Assembly: GCA_900473745.1 (NCBI GenBank)
Contig: UCMW01000008.1
Location: 118,865 to 182,864, forward strand
Length of the DNA stretch: 64,000 bases
Direction: 5' to 3'
Origin: Hyphomicrobiales bacterium
GTDB taxonomy: Bacteria > Pseudomonadota > Alphaproteobacteria > Rhizobiales > Rhizobiaceae
This document shows positions 44,021-55,134 of this stretch, piece after piece; the first letter of the stretch is position 1; each line of letters begins with the position of its first letter. The translations under genes were made by a program, and so were the position numbers. Below the pieces are notes generated by a model. It saw nothing but the letters and a program-made list of their open reading frames with translations, made no database searches and had not been told where the DNA came from.

Positions 44021-44914
44021 CTAGTTGAAGCCGATCGATTCAAGATATTCACGATTGAGTCGGGCGTCATCGACGGGGCGCACATCGAGCGTCGGATCGC
44101 AATCCTGCTCGACAGTGCACCAGCCGTTGAACCCGGCATCGAGCAGCACCTGGCGCACAGCCGGAAAATCGACGTCGCCCTGCCCGAGGTTGCAGAAGAT
44201 GCCCTGGCCGCAGGCCTCGTAGAAGCCGGTGCGGTTTTCGATGGCGCGAGCCTTCACCTGCGGATCGATATCCTTGAAATGCATATAGGAAATCCGGTCG
44301 ATATGCCGTTTCATGAAGGCCACGGGATCAAAGCCCGCATAGGAATGATGGCCGGTATCGAAGCAGATCTTCAGCACGCCTTCGTCGACCTCATCGAGAA
44401 GCCGTTCCAGTTCGGGTTCGAAATCCACGAAGCCTGCCGCATGCGCATGGATGCCGACGGTCAGGCCGTATTCCTCGGCCCCGATGCGGGCTGATGTGGC
44501 GATGCGATCGCGAAAGGAAGCCCATTCGGCTGCATCCATCTGCTCGGCCTCGCGGGCACGGCCGGCGGTGGGCGCCCGGCGCGGGCTGATGCTGTCGATC
44601 AGCACCAGGTGGCGTGCGCCATGTGCGACAAGCGCCTTGCAGGTGCGATGGGTAGCATCGAGAACATCGTCCCACGCCGCCGGATCATGATAGGCGCGGA
44701 ACACCACGCCGCCGATCAGCTGCAGGTCGAGTTCCGCCAGGGCCGGACCTAGGATAGCCGGATCTTCCGGCATGAAGCCGACCGGGCCGAGTTCGATGCC
44801 CTTGTAGCCGGCAGCCGCGCAGTCCGCGAGCACGGATTGCCAGGTCGGGTTGCGCGGATCGGAGGCGAATTCCACACCCCAGGAGCAGGGCGCGTTGCCG
44901 ATACGAATGGACAT
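44021..44914 (-). CDS. TIM-barrel isomerase/dehydratase, IolE/IolI-like
   Basis: This 297-residue xylose-isomerase-like TIM barrel begins MSIRIGNAPCSWGVEF and has metal-ligand segments IELGPVGF, GIHAHAAGF, CFDTGHHSYAG and YMHFKDIDPQV. The fold is that of inosose dehydratase IolE and inosose isomerase IolI. The N-terminus NAPCSWG differs from the INPISW of typical IolE, so it may be an isomerase or a dehydratase for another inosose. ATG 44914 is chosen; TTG 44941 is open upstream but overlaps the preceding stop. Confidence 0.82.
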   Translation of the reverse strand: MSIRIGNAPCSWGVEFASDPRNPTWQSVLADCAAAGYKGIELGPVGFMPEDPAILGPALAELDLQLIGGVVFRAYHDPAAWDDVLDATHRTCKALVAHGARHLVLIDSISPRRAPTAGRAREAEQMDAAEWASFRDRIATSARIGAEEYGLTVGIHAHAAGFVDFEPELERLLDEVDEGVLKICFDTGHHSYAGFDPVAFMKRHIDRISYMHFKDIDPQVKARAIENRTGFYEACGQGIFCNLGQGDVDFPAVRQVLLDAGFNGWCTVEQDCDPTLDVRPVDDARLNREYLESIGFN

Positions 44915-44937
44915 ATGCGGTGAAACCTTTCTTTGGA

Positions 44938-46041
44938 TCAAGCCTTGCCGACATCCTGCCAGCGTTTCGCGTCCGAGGAGACCCAGGCTGCCTCGACTAC
45001 CTCCAGCACGGCAAGGCCGTCGCGAAAGGTCGGCCAGATGGACTGGCCGGTATCGATGGCCTGCAGGAAATCACGGGCCTCGATGATGATCTGGTCCTGG
45101 TAGCCTGTGCCGTGGCCGGGGCCGAGGCAGAAGGACTTGTAGTCGGGATGGGCGGGGCCGGTCAGGATCTTGACATAGCCGCGCGTCGCTTCCGGCCCTT
45201 CCGCCCTGTAGAGCCAGAGCGCGTTCTGGTCTTCCTGGTCGAAGCGGATCGCACCCTTCGTGCCGGTGATTTCATAGGCGTAACCCATCTTGCGACCGGT
45301 CGCGATACGGCTGAAATGCAATTGTCCCATGGCGCCATTATCGAAACGGCACATCATCTGGGCCTGGTCGTCATTGCTCACGGTGCCGCCCGGGCGTGTG
45401 CCATGCACGGTCTCGATTTCGGCGATCAGGCACGTAATCGGCCCGACCAGTGCGAGCGCCGCGTTGATCATGTGGGGCGCGAGGTCGCCCATCGTGCCAT
45501 TGGCCCGGCCTGTCGTGCGCCAGGTGGCGGGTGCCTGCGGATCGGCGTAGAAATCCTCCGTATGCTCGCCGCGGAACCAGGTGATGGCGCCGATTTCGTC
45601 GGCAGCGATCAGCTGCCGGGCAAATTGGCTGGCGGGGGTGCGGATGTAATTGTAGCCGACCATGTTGACGGCACCTGAGCTTTGCGCAGCCGCAACCATG
45701 GCTCTCGCATCGGCAAGGCTTGCGCCCATGGGTTTTTCGCAAAAGACGGGTTTGCCGCGTGAAAAGGCTGCCTCGGTGATCGCGCGATGGTGCGACTGGG
45801 GGGTGGCAATGACAATGGCCTCGACCTTCGGATCGGCCACGAGTTCGCGCCAGTCCGCTGTGGCGCGGGCAAAGCCGAAGGCCTGGCGATAGGCCTCGGC
45901 CGAAGCGGGCGTACTGGCGCAGATCATCTCCAGCCGCGGACGTAGGCGCGTGTCAAACACCGCTCCCACCGATGCCATGGCGACCGAGTGCGCCTTGCCC
46001 ATATAGCCGCCCCCCACAATGCCGATCCCAATCTTTGTCAC
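44938..46041 (-). CDS. Gfo/Idh/MocA inositol dehydrogenase-like protein (IolG-like)
   Basis: This 367-residue dehydrogenase has the NAD motif IGIVGGGYMGKAHS, catalytic EKPMGASLADA, and the second-domain segment GDLAPHMINAALALVGP with the conserved His. It is a likely inositol 2-dehydrogenase, the first step from inositol to inosose. The start is GTG 46041, supported by GAGGCGGTGCGAA. It is divergent from iolD across the 20-bp palindromic operator. Confidence 0.85.
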   Translation of the reverse strand: MTKIGIGIVGGGYMGKAHSVAMASVGAVFDTRLRPRLEMICASTPASAEAYRQAFGFARATADWRELVADPKVEAIVIATPQSHHRAITEAAFSRGKPVFCEKPMGASLADARAMVAAAQSSGAVNMVGYNYIRTPASQFARQLIAADEIGAITWFRGEHTEDFYADPQAPATWRTTGRANGTMGDLAPHMINAALALVGPITCLIAEIETVHGTRPGGTVSNDDQAQMMCRFDNGAMGQLHFSRIATGRKMGYAYEITGTKGAIRFDQEDQNALWLYRAEGPEATRGYVKILTGPAHPDYKSFCLGPGHGTGYQDQIIIEARDFLQAIDTGQSIWPTFRDGLAVLEVVEAAWVSSDAKRWQDVGKA

Positions 46042-46065
46042 TTCGCACCGCCTCGTTTAAAATCT

Positions 46066-46085
46066 ATTTGCAACCGGTTGCAAAT
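46066..46085. promoter_or_regulatory. LacI-family operator 2
   Basis: ATTTGCAACCGGTTGCAAAT is a perfect 20-bp palindrome containing the whole 16-bp site of 41688-41703. It lies between the divergent iolG-like gene (start 46041) and iolD (start 46169), so one repressor dimer could silence both. Confidence 0.82.
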
Positions 46086-46168
46086 TTTGTATCGTCAGAT
46101 CAGGTTTTGCACAAGATGGTATTGTGCGGAGCCTGAAGATTATGCGCCATGCAAGGAACAGGCTCGCC

Positions 46169-48034
<1,866 letters not shown>

Positions 48035-48035
48035 C

Positions 48036-49004
48036 ATGGACCTGTCGGGCAACAGTTTCCTCGTCATCGGCCGTGCCGGCATGGATCTCTACGCCGATCC
48101 GCCCGGCACGAGGAGCATGGATGCGACGCAGTTTTCCGCGAGCCTCGGCGGTTCGTCGGCCAATATTGCCGTGGCGCTTGCCCGGCATGGCGGCTCCTGC
48201 AGCCTTGTCACCTGCGTCTCCGACGATGCGGTGGGGCGCTTCTGCCTGAACCAGCTCGATCGTTACGGCATCGATTGCCGCCATGTGCGGGCCGTCGGCG
48301 GCGAGGCGCGCAATTCGCTGGCGGTGGTGGAAACACGGATCGAGGATCACCAGTCGGTCATATACCGCAATGGCGCTGCCGACTTCGAGATGTCAGAGGC
48401 GGATGTCGTGGGCATTGACTATGCCGCCTTTTCCGCACTGATCACCACCGGCACGGTACTCGCCGCCGAACCGTCCCGCGGCGCCGCCTTTCGCAGCTTC
48501 GAACTGGCGCACGCTGCCGGCCTGCCGCTGATCTTCGATGTCGACTACCGTCCCTACAGCTGGTCGTCGCCTGAGGTCGCCGCGCAGACCTATTCGCGCG
48601 CCGCTGCACAATGCGACGTGATCGTCGGCAATGATGTCGAATTCGGCTTCATGGCCGGCGACTATTCGAAGGGTCTCGACAAGGCCCGCAGCCTTGCGCG
48701 CGACGGTGCAGGCATTGTGATCTACAAGATGGGCGAAGGCGGAGCGATCACCATCACGCCCATGGAGGAGATCCGCAGCGGCGTTTTTCCTGTCAGGGCT
48801 ATCAAGCCGACGGGAGCCGGAGACAGTTTTCTCGGCGGACTCGTTGCCGCACTTGCCGCGGGCTTCAGCTTGCGCGATGCCGTGCTCCGAGGCTCGGCCT
48901 GTGCCGCCATCGTGGTCAGCCGCGTGGGCTGCGCCCCTGCCATGCCGACCACTGCCGAGCTGGAACAGTTCCTCGCCACCCATCCCGGCCCCAACGAGGT
49001 CTGA
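48036..49004 (+). CDS. iolC: 5-dehydro-2-deoxygluconokinase
   Basis: This PfkB-family kinase phosphorylates 5-dehydro-2-deoxygluconate in inositol breakdown. The 322-residue protein has GGSSANIAVALARHGG and the catalytic anion-hole motif PTGAGDSFLGG. It lacks the C-terminal DUF2090 domain found in the long rhizobial IolC, so it is the single-domain form. It starts one base after the iolD stop. Confidence 0.93.
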   Translation: MDLSGNSFLVIGRAGMDLYADPPGTRSMDATQFSASLGGSSANIAVALARHGGSCSLVTCVSDDAVGRFCLNQLDRYGIDCRHVRAVGGEARNSLAVVETRIEDHQSVIYRNGAADFEMSEADVVGIDYAAFSALITTGTVLAAEPSRGAAFRSFELAHAAGLPLIFDVDYRPYSWSSPEVAAQTYSRAAAQCDVIVGNDVEFGFMAGDYSKGLDKARSLARDGAGIVIYKMGEGGAITITPMEEIRSGVFPVRAIKPTGAGDSFLGGLVAALAAGFSLRDAVLRGSACAAIVVSRVGCAPAMPTTAELEQFLATHPGPNEV

Positions 49005-49016
49005 AAGGACGCGCGC

Positions 49017-49859
49017 ATGCACATCGCCCCCTTCGACAACCAGAACAGGCCGATTGTCGATATCGACGATCCGACCGTTCCGCTCAACTATTTCAACATC
49101 GTCAAGATGAAGAAGGGCGAAAGCTTCCACTACCAGGTACCGGGCTTCGAAACGGGCATCGTTCCGGCAACGGGGTCGGTCGACATTTCGGTCGAAGGGG
49201 TTTCGTTCACCGCAATCGGTAGGCGCGGCGCCGACGTCTGGGACGGCGAGCCGGAAGGGGTCTACATTCCCTCGGGGGCAAACGTGACGATCACCTGTGT
49301 CTCCGACTCGACCGAAACTTTCATTGCCGGCGCACGCTACGACAAGGTCCTCGATCCGTTCGAAGTGCGCGCCGCCGATATCGACATGGTGCAGTATGGG
49401 TCCGACGGCACCAAGACCCATCGCAAGATCAAGCATATACTGGGAACGAAATACAATGGCCGCGTTGGGCGGCTGCTGGTCAGCGAGTTGTTCACAGTCG
49501 GTCAGGGCGGTTGGTCCGGCTTTCCGAGCCACAAACATGACACGGATCGTCTCCCGCTGGAGACTCGCCACGACGAGACCTACAATTTCCGCTTCCGCCC
49601 GGATCATGGATCGGGCCTGCAGATGTTGCAGCGCGAGGATGGAAAGCCCGGCGATGCCTATCACATCGTCGACGGGTCCACGATCTGCCTTGACCATGGC
49701 TACCATCCCTGCTGCGTACTGCCGGGCTACGAGATGTATTACTTCACAATCCTCGCCGGTCTCAGCCAGCGCAGTCTGGTGCAGTATTTCCAGCCAAGCC
49801 ATGCGGCCCAGCTGGAAACCATTCCCGGCATCAAAGACATGATTGCGAAGTTCAAATGA
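49017..49859 (+). CDS. iolB: 5-deoxy-glucuronate isomerase
   Basis: IolB is a bicupin metal isomerase converting 5-deoxyglucuronate to 5-dehydro-2-deoxygluconate. The 280-residue protein has metal ligands His172 and His174 in GFPSHKHD, Glu187 in DETYNF and His230 in GYHPC, matching the KduI/IolB family. It begins 12 bases after iolC and its stop overlaps the aldolase start in an ATGA. Confidence 0.93.
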   Translation: MHIAPFDNQNRPIVDIDDPTVPLNYFNIVKMKKGESFHYQVPGFETGIVPATGSVDISVEGVSFTAIGRRGADVWDGEPEGVYIPSGANVTITCVSDSTETFIAGARYDKVLDPFEVRAADIDMVQYGSDGTKTHRKIKHILGTKYNGRVGRLLVSELFTVGQGGWSGFPSHKHDTDRLPLETRHDETYNFRFRPDHGSGLQMLQREDGKPGDAYHIVDGSTICLDHGYHPCCVLPGYEMYYFTILAGLSQRSLVQYFQPSHAAQLETIPGIKDMIAKFK

Positions 49860-50695
49860 GCCTTGTGACGCTGGCCGACGTTCTACAGCCTGCCCTCAGA
49901 CACGGATATGCAGTGGCCGGCCTGGTAGCGCTCGGCTGGGAAGACATGCGAGCCTTCGTGGCGGCAGCCGAAGCCGAACAGTGCCCAGTGATCCTGCAGG
50001 CCGGGCCCGGTTGCCGCGCCCATACGCCGCTGCCCGTTCTTGGCGCGATGTTCCGGCATCTGGCAGAATCGGCCGGAGTACCGGTCGTCGCCCATCTCGA
50101 TCACGGGTACTCGCTCGAAGAATGCCGGCAGGCTATAGATTGCGGCTTCACTTCGCTGATGTTCGACGGATCGCGCATGCCGCTCAACCAGAACATCGAC
50201 GAGACCGCCGCGATTGCAGAACTGGCCCATGCGGCGGGACTGTCCTGCGAGGGCGAGATCGGTTTTGTTGGCTATGCCGGCGGTGAGGGATCGGCGGGCA
50301 CCGATCCGCAAGAGGCGGCGCGCTTTGCCTGCGAGACGGGTGTCGATGCCATGGCGATATCGGTCGGCAATGTACACCTGCAACAGACAAGAATTAGCGG
50401 CGGTGTGGACGTGACGCGCATCCGCGCCATCGAGGCGGTGACACAGGTGCCGTTGGTCATCCATGGCGGATCAGGCGTGCCGATTGAGCAGCGCATCGCC
50501 CTGTCGCGCCACTCCAACATCTGCAAGTTCAACATCGGCACCGAATTGAGGATGGTCTTTGGAAAAGCGCTACGCGAGGCCGTCAATCGTGACCTGGACC
50601 GCTTCGATCGTATCGCGATCCTGCAGGACACCCATGAGCCGCTGGTCGCAGCCACCCGCAGCATCCTGCGCGCATTTAAAGCGAATTGCTGTTGA
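49856..50695 (+). CDS. iolJ: Class II aldolase, 6-phospho-5-dehydro-2-deoxygluconate aldolase-like
   Basis: This zinc aldolase would split the phosphorylated C6 acid into dihydroxyacetone phosphate and malonate semialdehyde. The 279-residue protein has Asp82 and His83 in HLDHG, Glu134 in GEIGF, His174 in SVGNVH, His203 in IHGGSG and Asn226 in KFNIGTE, all as in GatY/KbaY/IolJ aldolases. The start overlaps iolB by 4 bases. The symbol rests on context; the fructose-bisphosphate aldolase family cannot be resolved by motifs alone. A weak stem CGGAGGC/GCCTCCG (50735-50758) follows the stop. Confidence 0.85.
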   Translation: MSLVTLADVLQPALRHGYAVAGLVALGWEDMRAFVAAAEAEQCPVILQAGPGCRAHTPLPVLGAMFRHLAESAGVPVVAHLDHGYSLEECRQAIDCGFTSLMFDGSRMPLNQNIDETAAIAELAHAAGLSCEGEIGFVGYAGGEGSAGTDPQEAARFACETGVDAMAISVGNVHLQQTRISGGVDVTRIRAIEAVTQVPLVIHGGSGVPIEQRIALSRHSNICKFNIGTELRMVFGKALREAVNRDLDRFDRIAILQDTHEPLVAATRSILRAFKANCC

Positions 50696-50829
50696 AGGAG
50701 GTTAATGCACCGATTGATGCAGAGCCGGATTTGCCGGAGGCAATTGCGGTAGCCTCCGCCTTGAAGCAACTCGAACCGCCGACCTCTATATTGCAACATA
50801 CTCTATTGCGTTACCCTGCGTGCCTTTCC

Positions 50830-51252
50830 TCAGGCGCGCCATGGGTCCACGAGGATAACGCCGGTTCCCTCGAAGTCCTTGATGTTGCGGGTAACGACCA
50901 CTAGCCCTTGCACAGCTGCCGTGGCCGCGATGAGTGCATCAGCTTCATTTCGGCGATCCGGAATGTGCAAATGGGCACACCGCGTCGCGATTGCTTCATC
51001 GATTGCAATGATCCGCTGAGCAAACTCCGGGCGAACTCGGCTATCCATCCAGGTTCGTAACCGAGCGCCCTGCTCAACGTCACGCCGTTGGATGCTGAGT
51101 ATCCCTCGCTCAAGCTCCAGAACCGTTATAGCAGAAATGTACAAATGACGGGAATCCTGCCCGCTTAGCCAAGCTGTCACGTTCAGATCAGCTTTACCGT
51201 CACCAACCTTGCGAAGCTCAGAGACAACGTTCGTGTCGAGCAGATACTTCAA
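50830..51252 (-). CDS. vapC: PIN-domain toxin (VapC family)
   Basis: This 140-residue ribonuclease toxin has the PIN acidic residues: Asp6 in LLDTNVVSEL, the glutamate in ITVLELERG, and the aspartates in NEADALIAATA and NIKDFEGTGV. VapC toxins cleave tRNA or rRNA. It overlaps the antitoxin by 4 bases (ATGA), a typical coupled pair. Confidence 0.9.
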   Translation of the reverse strand: MKYLLDTNVVSELRKVGDGKADLNVTAWLSGQDSRHLYISAITVLELERGILSIQRRDVEQGARLRTWMDSRVRPEFAQRIIAIDEAIATRCAHLHIPDRRNEADALIAATAAVQGLVVVTRNIKDFEGTGVILVDPWRA

Positions 51253-51503
51253 GACAGATCAACTTCTCGAATTGCAATGACCGATCGAGGCGGATCAAAA
51301 TCGATATCCGACAATCCAGGCATTGAAAGCGCATCCACAATATTGTGACGCTTGCCTGTGAGACGCTCAAACTCACCATATGTCATCAACACGTGCGAAG
51401 GTCTGCCTCTATCAGTGATAACGACAGGTCCCGCTTCAGCAGCTTTTTTTGCTCTGCCAACATCATGGTTCAATTCGCGGCTGGTCAAGCTGATGATGGC
51501 CAT
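51249..51503 (-). CDS. Phd/YefM-type antitoxin
   Basis: This 84-residue antitoxin begins MAIISLTSRELNHDVGRAKK and contains GPVVITDRGRPSHVLMTYGEFERL, the Phd/YefM DNA-binding pattern, with a toxin-neutralising C-terminus. GGGAGGCGCAT before ATG 51503 fixes the start; the open frame to 51662 is not coding. It represses its own promoter in the usual manner, probably through the palindrome at 51515-51534. Confidence 0.88.
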   Translation of the reverse strand: MAIISLTSRELNHDVGRAKKAAEAGPVVITDRGRPSHVLMTYGEFERLTGKRHNIVDALSMPGLSDIDFDPPRSVIAIREVDLS

Positions 51504-51514
51504 ATGCGCCTCCC

Positions 51515-51560
51515 ATGTAGCAACGTGCCTACATATAGCGCGTTTGATCGCCTTGCGCAA
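51515..51560 (-). promoter_or_regulatory. Promoter and operator of the Phd/VapC operon
   Basis: On the minus strand TTGCGC (51555-51560) and TATATG (51532-51537) are spaced by exactly 17 bases. The near-palindrome ATGTAGCAACGTGCCTACAT (51515-51534, 16 of 20 matching) overlaps the -10 and start point, the right place for antitoxin autorepression. Confidence 0.65.
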
Positions 51561-51805
51561 TGTCCGCTCGCATGTCTGGCGCAGCACGCTTGGCTTCCTC
51601 TTCATATCGGAGCTCTCAGCATAGCGGCGACCGAAGGGCGCGAAAGCGGGAATTCTCGTCACGTCAGGGCCCGAACAAGGGAAGCCGCAGGAGCCTGAGC
51701 ATAGCGACCCAACGGGTCAGGCGGGACCGACTTCACCCAGCCATGGCGTTCTGCATGAAGGCGGCATTGTAAGCTCGCTGGCGCCAGTCGCGAATCTCGC
51801 TGCCC

Positions 51806-52696
51806 TCACCTGCCCGGCCGCCCCAACGTCCTGGCAATATCAATGATGTCATCGCGAGCCGCCGTCGGATCATCCTTGCTCCAGGCGACACCCAGCCCAA
51901 TCTTCAGATCGATACCCGTCACCTTCTTCAGCACGACGTCTCTGCCCGGCAGATCCCCCGTCCACTCCGGGGCAAAGCCAACTCCGAGGCCTGAGGATAC
52001 GAGCGAGATCAGCGAGAAGGTGTCGTCGCAGGTATAGGCGACATTGTCATTCAGCCCGTGCTCCGCGAAGGTCTCAGCGAAATAGCGCTCTGTGTAGGAG
52101 AGGTTCTGCCGCTTGAATGCGATGATCTTCTCGGCCTTCAGATCCTCGATCGTCACCTCCTGTCTCGATGCAAGCGGATTGCCCATCGGTACCGCCAGCA
52201 GATAACGCTCATGCGCAATGGAGAAGAAGCGCAAGGACCCGATGTTTTCGACGGGGCGGATGAAGCCAAGATTGAGTTTGCCGCATTCTAGCTGGCGGAT
52301 AATGTCAGCCGTCGAGCCATTGGAGACATGCAGGCGGATATCAGGAAACTTCCGTCCGATCCTTGCGAGAAACGCCGGCAGCACACCCGTGGTTGCCGGA
52401 TAGATCGTGCCGATCCTGATCTCCCGCATTGTCCTGCCTCCAGCCGCCCGAGCCATCTCGGCGGAAAGATCCAGTTCCCCCAGCATCCGGACACAGCGAT
52501 CATAGAACACCTCCCCTGCCCGCGTCAGCTCCACTTTGCGGGTGGAGCGCGTCAAGAGCTGCACGCCTAGCCTCTTTTCCAGCGCCTGGACCTGCGTGCT
52601 CAGCGCTGGCTGAGCGATATTCACCCGCATGGCGGCACGACCGAAGTGCAGCTCCTCGGCCACGGCGACAAAGTAGGAGAGTTGGCGGAGTTCCAT
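51806..52696 (-). CDS. LysR-family transcriptional regulator
   Basis: This 296-residue regulator begins MELRQLSYFVAVAEELHFGRAA and has the LysR helix-turn-helix (QPALSTQVQALEKRLGVQLLTRSTRKVELT), then a two-lobed effector domain with IRIGTIYPATTGVLPAFL. The form resembles CatR/BenM-like regulators of aromatic acid degradation. No clear target gene is adjacent; its divergent neighbour is the XRE gene. ATG 52696 is the family start. Confidence 0.88.
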   Translation of the reverse strand: MELRQLSYFVAVAEELHFGRAAMRVNIAQPALSTQVQALEKRLGVQLLTRSTRKVELTRAGEVFYDRCVRMLGELDLSAEMARAAGGRTMREIRIGTIYPATTGVLPAFLARIGRKFPDIRLHVSNGSTADIIRQLECGKLNLGFIRPVENIGSLRFFSIAHERYLLAVPMGNPLASRQEVTIEDLKAEKIIAFKRQNLSYTERYFAETFAEHGLNDNVAYTCDDTFSLISLVSSGLGVGFAPEWTGDLPGRDVVLKKVTGIDLKIGLGVAWSKDDPTAARDDIIDIARTLGRPGR

Positions 52697-52754
52697 AAAT
52701 GCTATCCCGAACTGCATGCGCGATACTGCCGCAAACAGCAGAAACACGCGTCGT

Positions 52755-52791
52755 TTTGTAGAGAATACTCCGTAGCCGAATACTCTACAAA
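52755..52791. promoter_or_regulatory. Inverted-repeat operator between LysR and XRE genes
   Basis: TTTGTAGAG (52755-52763) and CTCTACAAA (52783-52791) are exact inverted repeats, and each arm continues into a GAATACTC-like block. The right arm ends only 15 bases before the XRE ATG at 52807, so bound protein would block that gene. Autoregulation by the XRE protein is the likely use. Confidence 0.6.
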
Positions 52792-52806
52792 CGATTTTCG
52801 TGAGCC

Positions 52807-53010
52807 ATGGGAATTCGTGAACTGTTCGCCAAAAATCTGCGGAAATCGCGGCAGGCAAAAGGCCTGTCGCAGGAAGAACTAGCACACCTAGCGAACATCG
52901 ATCGAACCTATGTCAGTTCCCTAGAGCGCGCTGTTTACAGTCCAAGTATCGAGGTTCTGGAGAAGCTGGCCCACGCGCTTGGGGTTCGGCCTGAGGATCT
53001 CATCAAATGA
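52807..53010 (+). CDS. Small XRE-family DNA-binding protein (C-protein-like)
   Basis: This 67-residue helix-turn-helix protein (KNLRKSRQAKGLSQEELAHLANIDRTYVSSLER) is nearly all DNA-binding domain, like the controller proteins of restriction-modification systems. Those act as dimers on paired palindromes upstream of their own gene, as seen here. No restriction or methylase gene follows; a decayed ISNCY element comes instead. The ribosome site is weak. Confidence 0.82.
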   Translation: MGIRELFAKNLRKSRQAKGLSQEELAHLANIDRTYVSSLERAVYSPSIEVLEKLAHALGVRPEDLIK

Positions 53011-53175
53011 CTGCGCATTTACTGCGCAACTCAAACCTACTGTGCGCGAGCGCAGGGAAATGAGGTAACCGCCTTCAAAGGGATACAAACCTTTGGCGTA
53101 TGTTACCATCGGCTGCGCCTCTGATTTAACAGCTTCAGCGCCATGTCAAAGCTGGTTAGAAACGCGTGCTTAACA

Positions 53176-53821
53176 GCCAGCTAGAAACGCGACACTGGCG
53201 CTGCCGATCAGCCCCGATCTGAGCGGCAGACCCGCTTGCAAGATCAGATCGGGGCGGGTGGGGCGCACCTCTTCGGCTTTAGCTTTGAGACCGGCTAACG
53301 TCATTCTGCGGCTTCCATGCGCGCCAATGCCGTTCTCGGCGAGAGACCCCGATGCCGGCCTCGGTCATCCATTGCCGCAGCGTCTCCTTGGATACCGAGA
53401 TCCGATGGAGCTCGATCAGCTTCTCGCGTGCCAGCGTCGGACCAAAATCCAGATAGCGTTCGCGGATCAGGTCCAGCGCCGCATTGCGAAACTCCTCGCT
53501 ATGGCGCCGGTTACTGGGTCGAGATCGCTTCTTCGACACAAGGCCGGCTGGACCATCAAGGTCGTAGGACCGCAGCAGCCGATGCAACTGACTTCGACTG
53601 AGGTCGAGCAACTCGGCTGCCTGGGCAACGCCAAGCCGCTTATCACGGATCTTTTGAATGACTTCGAGGCGATGCAATTCTTTCTGCGACATGGTGATCA
53701 AAAAGGACATGACGACTCCGACCGCTCATGGTCTCGACCAAGCTCAAAGTCGTCATCCTTGCTCCCGACGTTGGTATTGACCAGTGCATCAAGAGGCGAG
53801 ACTGTCGCGTCTCTAACTGGC
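53176..53821 (-). mobile_element. Deleted ISNCY-type insertion sequence with both ends
   Basis: Matching ends are GCCAGCTAGAAACGCGACA (from 53176) and, reversed, TGTCGCGTCTCTAACTGGC (to 53821). A further end-like copy GGTTAGAAACGCG lies just outside at 53152. The 646-base element keeps only the N-terminal third of its transposase gene, so it is a deletion derivative. A 12-bp inverted repeat GCCCCGATCTGA (53211-53222 with 53244-53255) lies inside. Confidence 0.6.
53279..53710 (-). pseudogene. ISNCY-type transposase, N-terminal fragment
   Basis: The 143 codons begin MSFLITMSQKELHRLEVIQK and include the double helix-turn-helix AAELLDLSRSQLHRLLRSYD and RPSNRRHSEEFRNAALDLIRERY with KLIELHRISVSKETLRQWM, as in ISNCY/IS1202-like transposases. 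After GVSRRER the family sequence stops and an unrelated tail follows. The catalytic domain is missing. Confidence 0.8.
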
Positions 53822-53947
53822 CCAACTTTCGCATTACTAAATCGGCCCTACACGCCAGTGCGCCGCAAGCAGATTTATGGAACTTTGGTTCTAAAAAACT
53901 GCTTTTGACGATGAGTGGCGCTACCCGTACCACTCATCTTGTTCGGG

Positions 53948-55072
<1,125 letters not shown>

Positions 55073-55134
55073 CTAAGGCAACAGATGTTGTCGGCTAGCA
55101 CAGGTGGTGCGAGACGGTTCGAACGAGATGGTTA

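Noticed and set aside
48393..49802. 469-codon minus-strand frame opposite iolC and iolB
   Set aside because: It crosses two well-supported genes and has no protein family signature.
51730..51790. Short protein-like minus-strand string ending AYNAAFMQNAMAG after the LysR gene
   Set aside because: Only about 20 codons, no start, and no family recognised; too little to call a gene remnant.
53011..53060. Repeated TGCGCA/GCGCA motifs as a CRISPR or iteron array
   Set aside because: Only three short, unevenly spaced copies; no repeat-spacer structure.
53211..53255. 12-bp inverted repeat GCCCCGATCTGA as a stand-alone regulatory site
   Set aside because: It lies inside the deleted ISNCY element and has a 21-base loop and no T-run; it is more simply part of that element.
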